Part shown: positions 8,117-12,107 of the stretch, one piece after another
How positions within the stretch are numbered: position 1 is the stretch's first letter
Layout: every line of letters begins with the position of its first letter
Assembly (NCBI GenBank): GCA_030589715.1
Contig: JAUUVE010000027.1
Coordinates: forward strand, 1-12,107
Reading direction: 5' to 3'
Length of the DNA: 12,107 nt
Source of the DNA: Desulfobacteraceae bacterium
GTDB lineage: Bacteria > Desulfobacterota > DSM-4660 > Desulfatiglandales > Desulfatiglandaceae
Made by a program: the position numbers and the translations under genes
The notes under the pieces: generated by a model
What the model was told of the DNA's origin: nothing
Databases searched by the model: none
Seen by the model: the letters and a program-made list of their open reading frames with translations, nothing else

Positions 8117-8232
8117 GTCCAATGTCCAATGTTCGAGGTCCAAAGTTCGAAGTCAGAGGTCCGAGGTCTGATGTCGGAGGTCAGAGGACAGGAGGTGGTT
8201 GCAGGTTGCAAGTTGCGAGTTGCAGGTCGGAG
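8117..8232 (+). repeat. Degenerate heptamer array, 7-base period
   Basis: The array begins at the first base after the stop codon of the transglutaminase-like gene. Ten units run in phase from 8117 to 8186: GTCCAAT, GTCCAAT, GTTCGAG, GTCCAAA, GTTCGAA, GTCAGAG, GTCCGAG, GTCTGAT, GTCGGAG, GTCAGAG (consensus roughly GTCNGAG). After an 11-base break come five units of a sister type from 8198: GTTGCAG, GTTGCAA, GTTGCGA, GTTGCAG, GTCGGAG. The first two bases, GT, are invariant. The units are too diverged for a young tandem expansion and contain no long palindrome. Reading frames through this stretch (with repeated QVASCELQV-like residues) are repeat translations and not genes. Confidence 0.85.
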
Positions 8233-8243
8233 TGAAGCGTAGT

Positions 8244-8260
8244 TCCCGCAGAAGGCGGGA
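8244..8260 (+). other. Hairpin inside the repeat region
   Basis: TCCCGC (8244-8249) and GCGGGA (8255-8260) form a 6-bp GC-rich stem with the loop AGAAG, 128 bases after the transglutaminase stop. No T-run follows, so it is not a standard intrinsic terminator, but it is the only stable stem in the gap and could slow read-through or protect an mRNA end. Confidence 0.3.
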
Positions 8261-8374
8261 TTGCAAGTTACAGGTTGGGGGTCCGGGATGGCCTCAGGCT
8301 CGTAAAGACCAGCGTACGCCTCGAGAGAAGCCGGAGGGTGGACAGTGGTCAGCGGAGGAAGTTCGAGGTCTGAT
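8260..8374 (+). repeat. Scattered leftover heptamer units
   Basis: Further units of the same family lie beyond the main array: ATTGCAA, GTTACAG, GTTGGGG and GTCCGGG in phase at 8260-8287, and GTTCGAG plus GTCTGAT at 8361-8374, which match units in the main array exactly. The sequence between them has no recognisable structure. The remaining stretch up to 8432 is purine-rich, with no convincing promoter and no gene. Confidence 0.6.
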
Positions 8375-8432
8375 GGTGAATGCCAGAGGATGAGAGGGTG
8401 TGAGGGGCGAGGATGGCGGTGGAAGTTTCCAA

Positions 8433-9191
8433 ATGATCAAGCTAATCAATCTAACCAAGACCTTTAGGGGTCTCCGCGCTGTTGACGGTATCAACCTGGA
8501 GGTAAAGGAGGGGGTCTGTTTCGGTTTTTTGGGACCGAATGGTGCGGGAAAGACCACCACCATCAAGATGATGGCAGGAGTCCTGAAGCCCACGGAAGGG
8601 CGAATCATCATAAATGGGAGTGACCTTGCCAAAGACCCTTCTGCTGCCAAACGATGCGTGGGTTTCATCCCTGACAGGCCGTTTCTCTATGAAAAACTAA
8701 GCGGTCTGGAGTTCCTGCATTTTATTGCAGGCCTCTATGGGGTGGATAACTTGCCATCACTGGGCCGTCGAATTTCCGAGCTATTGGAGCTTTTCGAACT
8801 GAGCCACTGGCAGGAAGAATTGATCGAAAGTTATTCCCACGGCATGAAACAGAGGTTGGTGATGTGTTCCGCCCTCATTCATAGGCCAAAGGCCCTCATC
8901 GTGGATGAGCCCATGGTAGGTCTGGACCCAAAGGCCGCCAGGCTTGTAAAGGACATATTTAGGGAGCAAGCCAGTCAGGGAACAACCGTCTTCATGTCAA
9001 CCCATTCCTTGGAGATGGCTGAAGAGGTATGTGAAGAAATCGCTATTATTCAGGCAGGCCAAATTATTGCCAAGGGGACCGGAGAGGAGTTGAGGCATCA
9101 GGCAGGGTCGGATGGCAATCTGGAGCATATCTTTTTGAGGTTGACCGAAGGAAAAGGGCTGGCACATGAGAGACCTCTATCTTCTCATTAG
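8433..9191 (+). CDS. ABC transporter ATP-binding protein (ABC-2 exporter type)
   Basis: From ATG 8433 this is a 252-residue nucleotide-binding subunit that would power the permease encoded next. Motifs in order are Walker A GPNGAGKTTT (residues 34-43), a signature of the divergent form SHGMKQ (135-140), Walker B ALIVDEP with Asp158 and Glu159, the D-loop GLDP and the H-loop His191 in STHSLEMAEE. This pattern is typical of the ATPases paired with ABC-2 exporters and not of importers. A GTG at 8400 extends the frame by 11 residues (MRGEDGGGSFQ), but alignment with the family starts at MIKLINLTKTF, and GGTGGA lies 9 bases before ATG 8433, so I chose the latter. Its last 26 bases overlap the permease gene, indicating coupled translation and an equimolar complex. 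The substrate is unknown. Confidence 0.94.
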   Translation: MIKLINLTKTFRGLRAVDGINLEVKEGVCFGFLGPNGAGKTTTIKMMAGVLKPTEGRIIINGSDLAKDPSAAKRCVGFIPDRPFLYEKLSGLEFLHFIAGLYGVDNLPSLGRRISELLELFELSHWQEELIESYSHGMKQRLVMCSALIHRPKALIVDEPMVGLDPKAARLVKDIFREQASQGTTVFMSTHSLEMAEEVCEEIAIIQAGQIIAKGTGEELRHQAGSDGNLEHIFLRLTEGKGLAHERPLSSH

Positions 9192-10863
9192 GCCCAGGTT
9201 TCTGGGATTTAGAAACCAATTGGTTCTCTCCGAGGGTAGAACCAGAAAGAGGGCCTTTTTTATGGGGGGGTTGGGGCTTGCCTTCTGCGTGTTTATGTTT
9301 GTCCTGTGTTCCCGGGTCCTCGTATATTTTCAGTCGGTTGATGTCATAGGCGACTTTCTGGCCCGTTATCTCCTTTCAATGATCCTCCTGACCTTCTTCT
9401 CTCTTCTTATCTTCAGTCATATCATAACAGCGCTGTCCAACCTCTATCTCTCAAAGGACCTTGAACTCTGCCATTCTACACCTGTCAGCATTGAGGAGCT
9501 TTTTGTTTCCAGGGCCCTTTCCACCCTTATGGATGGCTCGTGGATGCTCATCATATTTGGTGTTCCCATCTTCTTGGCATACGCCTATGTCTTCGCACCC
9601 GGTCCGGGCTTTTATATTGCACTACTACACATGAATATCGCTATGGTCATTATTGCCGCCGGGATCGGGATACTTGTGACCATGATCCTTGTCCATATAT
9701 TTCCTGCCCAGAGGACACGAGACATCATTTTGCTTCTATCAATCTTTATGGTGGTGGCCCTTTATATCATGTTTCGATTCTTGAGACCTGAGAGATTGGT
9801 CAACCCCGAGGCCTTCTTTAGTGTCCTTCAATATGTGAGCGCCCTGAAGGTGACAGACTCCCCTTATCTCCCTACCCACTGGATCGCCGAGACCCTGTGG
9901 GGCAGCCTGACCGAGTCTCAGGGGGCTGTCCACCTCTTTGAGATCTTGCTCACCTGGACTACTGCGGGGGCGATTGTTGTCATCAATGTATGGGCGGCAC
10001 GGGCCATCTATTTTGAGGGTTTTTCCAAGTCCCAGGAGGCCAAGAAGAGACTTATGGGGGGAAAACAGGTCCTGGATTTTTTCATCAGGTTTGTTACCAG
10101 ACCATTTGGGGGAGACCTGACTGGTGTCATAGCCAAGGATATCAGGACCTTTTTTCGGGATAACACCCAGTGGTCTCAATTGCTGCTTTTGGCTGCCTTG
10201 GTCGTTGTATACGTCTATAACTTTAGTGTCTTGCCCTTAGACAAAAGCCCCGTGCGACTGGATTTTCTTCAAGATGGGGTGGCATTTCTAAACATGGGCC
10301 TTGCCGGGTTTGTCCTGACTGCGGTCTGCACACGTTTTGTCTTTACGGCTGTCAGCGCGGAGGGCGAGGCATATTGGATCATTCGTTCATCCCCATTGGG
10401 GTTTAGGCGATATTTATGGGGAAAATACCTCTTCTTCCTGCTCCCCATGCTCATCCTTGGTGAGGTCTTGATCATAGTTACTAATTACTTCCTTGATGTG
10501 ACCGGCTTTATGATGTTCCTGTCATCAGTCACTATGTTCCTTATGGTCTCCGGGATCGTGGCCTTGGGGATCGGTCTTGGGGCCGTGTATCCCAATTTCA
10601 GGCATCAGAATATCGCCCAAGTATCCACCGGCTTTGGCGGTGTCCTGTATATGATTGTGAGCTCCCTTTTTATTGCCATTGTTATTGTACTTGAGGCATG
10701 GCCGGGATATATTCTATTTATGTCCAACGTAAGCGGGAATCCGGTAACCACCTATGAGTGGCTGTTCATAATTGTCTCATTTTTGGCAGCTCTGGCAGTG
10801 AATGCATTTGCCGTTGTCAAGCCCATGAGGATGGGCGGGAGGGCATTACAGGAATATGAGTAA
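9166..10863 (+). CDS. ABC-2-like permease with about 12 membrane segments
   Basis: This 565-residue integral membrane protein is the presumed partner of the preceding ATPase. Hydrophobic segments fall at about residues 31-55, 66-92, 126-144, 150-178, 186-206, 258-280, 335-352, 372-393, 415-440, 446-475, 490-515 and 530-552. The cytosolic stretch between the halves has AKDIRTFFRD, which fits a coupling element facing the ATPase. Both halves carry a similar short motif after their second segment (CHSTPVSIEELFVSR and IRSSPLGFRRYLWGK), so the protein looks like two ABC-2 units fused in tandem, roughly twice the size of a one-unit ABC-2 permease. AAAGGG (9153-9158) lies 7 bases before ATG 9166, inside the ATPase gene. 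Its 3' end overlaps the PHP gene by 8 bases. Exporter function is inferred from family and partner. Confidence 0.85.
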   Translation: MRDLYLLIRPRFLGFRNQLVLSEGRTRKRAFFMGGLGLAFCVFMFVLCSRVLVYFQSVDVIGDFLARYLLSMILLTFFSLLIFSHIITALSNLYLSKDLELCHSTPVSIEELFVSRALSTLMDGSWMLIIFGVPIFLAYAYVFAPGPGFYIALLHMNIAMVIIAAGIGILVTMILVHIFPAQRTRDIILLLSIFMVVALYIMFRFLRPERLVNPEAFFSVLQYVSALKVTDSPYLPTHWIAETLWGSLTESQGAVHLFEILLTWTTAGAIVVINVWAARAIYFEGFSKSQEAKKRLMGGKQVLDFFIRFVTRPFGGDLTGVIAKDIRTFFRDNTQWSQLLLLAALVVVYVYNFSVLPLDKSPVRLDFLQDGVAFLNMGLAGFVLTAVCTRFVFTAVSAEGEAYWIIRSSPLGFRRYLWGKYLFFLLPMLILGEVLIIVTNYFLDVTGFMMFLSSVTMFLMVSGIVALGIGLGAVYPNFRHQNIAQVSTGFGGVLYMIVSSLFIAIVIVLEAWPGYILFMSNVSGNPVTTYEWLFIIVSFLAALAVNAFAVVKPMRMGGRALQEYE

Positions 10864-11914
10864 CGGTTATTTGGAATACGTGGGTAATCTCCATATCCAC
10901 TCCCATTACTCCGACGGGGGTGGGGATGTCGCCCAGATCGCTCAAGCAAGTCACAGGGTGGGGCTCGACTTCATAGTCCTGACTGATCATGACTACCTGA
11001 TCGATGACCTTCACCTGGAAGATGAAGGTATCCACAGCGGTGTCCTGGTCTTCGTGGGTCTGGAGATCGGGAAGAGGTATCATCACTATCTGGCCTTTGA
11101 CATAAAGGAGATGATAAGGGCACAAGGTCTAGGCCCCCAAGAGGTAATTGACCGGGTGAATGCACAGGGGGGCTTTGGTTTCTTGGCCCATCCCCATGAA
11201 AAGGGAATGCCCTTCAGTGATAAATCCATTGCATATACCTGGAACGATCTATCAGTTATCAGTTATACAGGCATCTGCGTCTGGAACTTCTCCTCTCGAT
11301 GGAAAGAGCGGATCAGGACCCCATTTCATGGTCTATTCCACCTCACGTTTAAGACTCAGATGCTAAAACCTCCCAGCAGAAAGACCATTTCCTTCTGGGA
11401 TGAGTTGTGCCAAGAGAAGAAGGTTCCTGCAATGGGGGGCTCGGATGCCCATGGGATGAAATTCAAGTGGGGCCCCCTTCGCTTCAGGCCTCTGTCGTAT
11501 GAGTACCTTCTAAACTCAATAAATGTCCACATACTATTAGAGAAGAGAATGCCTGAAGATATGACGGAGGCCAAGGCCGAAGTTTATGGGGCTCTAAGGG
11601 AAGGCCGATTATTTATCGCCCATGAGAACCTAGCGCCGGCCAAGGGGTTTAGTTTCCTATTTGTCTCAGAAGACGGATCCCGGTTGATCCTTGGGGAAGA
11701 GGGCCGGTTCCAACCGGGAACACTGGTTATCAAAACCCCTCAACAGAGCGAAATCAGACTTCTGAGGAATGGAGTTGTTGAGAAGACCTGGCGAGGTCAA
11801 AGTGCGTCTTACAGGGTAGAGGAGAAGGGCGTATACAGGGTCGAGGTCTATCGGCACCTTTTCCTCTTTGGGTGGCGGCCATGGATTTTTTCAAACCCCA
11901 TCTATTTGAGGTAA
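10856..11914 (+). CDS. PHP-domain metallohydrolase, CehA/McbA type
   Basis: This 352-residue protein has no signal peptide or membrane segment, so it should be cytoplasmic. The PHP metal ligands are all visible: His13 and His15 (HIHSHYSD) with Asp20, His45 in LTDHD, Glu70 in GLEIG, His77 in YHHYLA, His112 in LAHPHEKG, and Asp197/His199 in GGSDAHG. A C-terminal beta-sandwich-like part (about 265-352) ends in RPWIFSNPIYLR, an ending I associate with CehA/McbA-type enzymes. That group hydrolyses esters, carbamates or phosphoesters with bound metal ions; the substrate here is unknown. ATG 10856 overlaps the permease stop by 8 bases and has only AGGA very close upstream, so translation probably depends on coupling. 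Its fixed place after an ABC exporter suggests a shared pathway. Histidinol phosphatase is less likely given the C-terminal domain and context. Confidence 0.87.
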   Translation: MSNGYLEYVGNLHIHSHYSDGGGDVAQIAQASHRVGLDFIVLTDHDYLIDDLHLEDEGIHSGVLVFVGLEIGKRYHHYLAFDIKEMIRAQGLGPQEVIDRVNAQGGFGFLAHPHEKGMPFSDKSIAYTWNDLSVISYTGICVWNFSSRWKERIRTPFHGLFHLTFKTQMLKPPSRKTISFWDELCQEKKVPAMGGSDAHGMKFKWGPLRFRPLSYEYLLNSINVHILLEKRMPEDMTEAKAEVYGALREGRLFIAHENLAPAKGFSFLFVSEDGSRLILGEEGRFQPGTLVIKTPQQSEIRLLRNGVVEKTWRGQSASYRVEEKGVYRVEVYRHLFLFGWRPWIFSNPIYLR

Positions 11915-11917
11915 CCG

Positions 11918-11940
11918 GGTGCCCCCGTCGGTGCCCCGTC
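11918..11940. repeat. Small GC-rich tandem duplication
   Basis: GGTGCCCCCGTC (11918-11929) is followed at once by GGTGCCCCGTC (11930-11940), which differs by one C. It lies just after the PHP stop codon. It does not form a hairpin with a T-run, so I do not call it a terminator, and no other terminator is visible for the operon. Confidence 0.6.
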
Positions 11941-11949
11941 CGGGTGGTG

Positions 11950-11979
11950 TTGACAAGCATTCAAGATGCTGTGTATAGT
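11950..11979 (+). promoter_or_regulatory. Promoter of tRNA-Leu
   Basis: A perfect TTGACA (11950-11955) and TATAGT (11974-11979, five of six matches) are separated by 18 bases. Transcription would begin near 11986, about 30 bases before the mature tRNA. This is the strongest promoter match in the window. TTACC/GGTAA (11992-11996 and 12006-12010) could form a small hairpin in the leader that RNase P removes. Confidence 0.75.
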
Positions 11980-12016
11980 AGTATCACTGAGTTACCAGCA
12001 TCAAAGGTAAGTAACT

Positions 12017-12105
12017 GCCTGGGTGGCGGAATTGGTAGACGCAAGGGACTTAAAATCCCTCGGAGCTTAGTCTCTGTACGAGTTCAAGTCTCGTCCCAGG
12101 CACCA
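12017..12105 (+). tRNA. tRNA-Leu, anticodon UAA
   Basis: Acceptor arms GCCTGGG (12017-12023) and CCCAGGC (12095-12101) pair perfectly, followed by discriminator A and an encoded CCA (12103-12105). The D region contains AATTGGTAGACGC. The anticodon stem AGGGA/TCCCT encloses CTTAAAA, giving the anticodon TAA at 12051-12053. A long variable arm (CGGAG paired with CTCTG) is typical of class II leucine tRNAs. The T arm is ACGAG-TTCAAGT-CTCGT. The gene is complete, with two bases left before the window edge. Confidence 0.97.
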
Positions 12106-12107
12106 AT

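Noticed and set aside
8117..8232. Heptamer array considered as a CRISPR.
   Set aside because: The units are 7 bases with no spacers of regular length and no cas genes nearby.
8199..8393. 64-codon frame with QVASCELQV-like repeated residues.
   Set aside because: It is translation of the heptamer repeats, with no ribosome site or protein family.
12017..12105. tRNA-Leu as an integration site for a mobile element.
   Set aside because: The window ends two bases after the tRNA; no integrase or duplicated tRNA end is visible.

Overview
The window looks like an ordinary stretch of a chromosome from a Gram-negative bacterium, most likely a deltaproteobacterium (Desulfobacterota) of moderate GC content. 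This placement is an inference. It rests on the full-length PlsB-type acyltransferase, the DUF151 protein, pyruvate phosphate dikinase, strong purine-rich ribosome sites, E. coli-like -35/-10 boxes and a degenerate heptamer repeat of a kind I associate with that group. No phage, transposon or CRISPR sequence is visible.

Left part (1-3130, plus strand): an unrecognised 55-residue protein with two membrane segments lies directly ahead of ppdK. The ppdK ribosome site overlaps the stop codon of the small gene. The encoded pyruvate phosphate dikinase (931 aa) keeps the catalytic residues but has an enlarged linker and several changes in usually conserved motifs. It ends tail to tail with a plsB-type glycerol-3-phosphate acyltransferase on the minus strand (3127-5694). 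The two stop codons share the palindrome CTAG, so there is no intergenic space and no terminator.

Middle (5695-8432): a divergent promoter region of about 200 bp carries several short perfect palindromes over the predicted promoters. It drives plsB leftward and a bifunctional-nuclease (DUF151) gene rightward. Next comes a membrane-anchored, transglutaminase-fold protein with an intact Cys-His-Asp triad. Directly after its stop codon lies a degenerate array with a 7-base period, about 115 bp long, with scattered further units downstream.

Right part (8433-11914): a tight three-gene operon encodes an ABC ATPase, a 12-segment ABC-2-like permease and a PHP-domain metallohydrolase of the CehA/McbA type. 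Consecutive reading frames overlap by 26 and 8 bases. The layout suggests an exporter with a dedicated cytoplasmic metal-dependent hydrolase; the substrate cannot be told from sequence. The window closes with a tRNA-Leu(UAA) gene behind its own strong promoter.

No clearly new system is evident. The best candidates for a second look are the ABC-permease-PHP operon (possibly with the upstream transglutaminase), the heptamer array, and the divergent ppdK.
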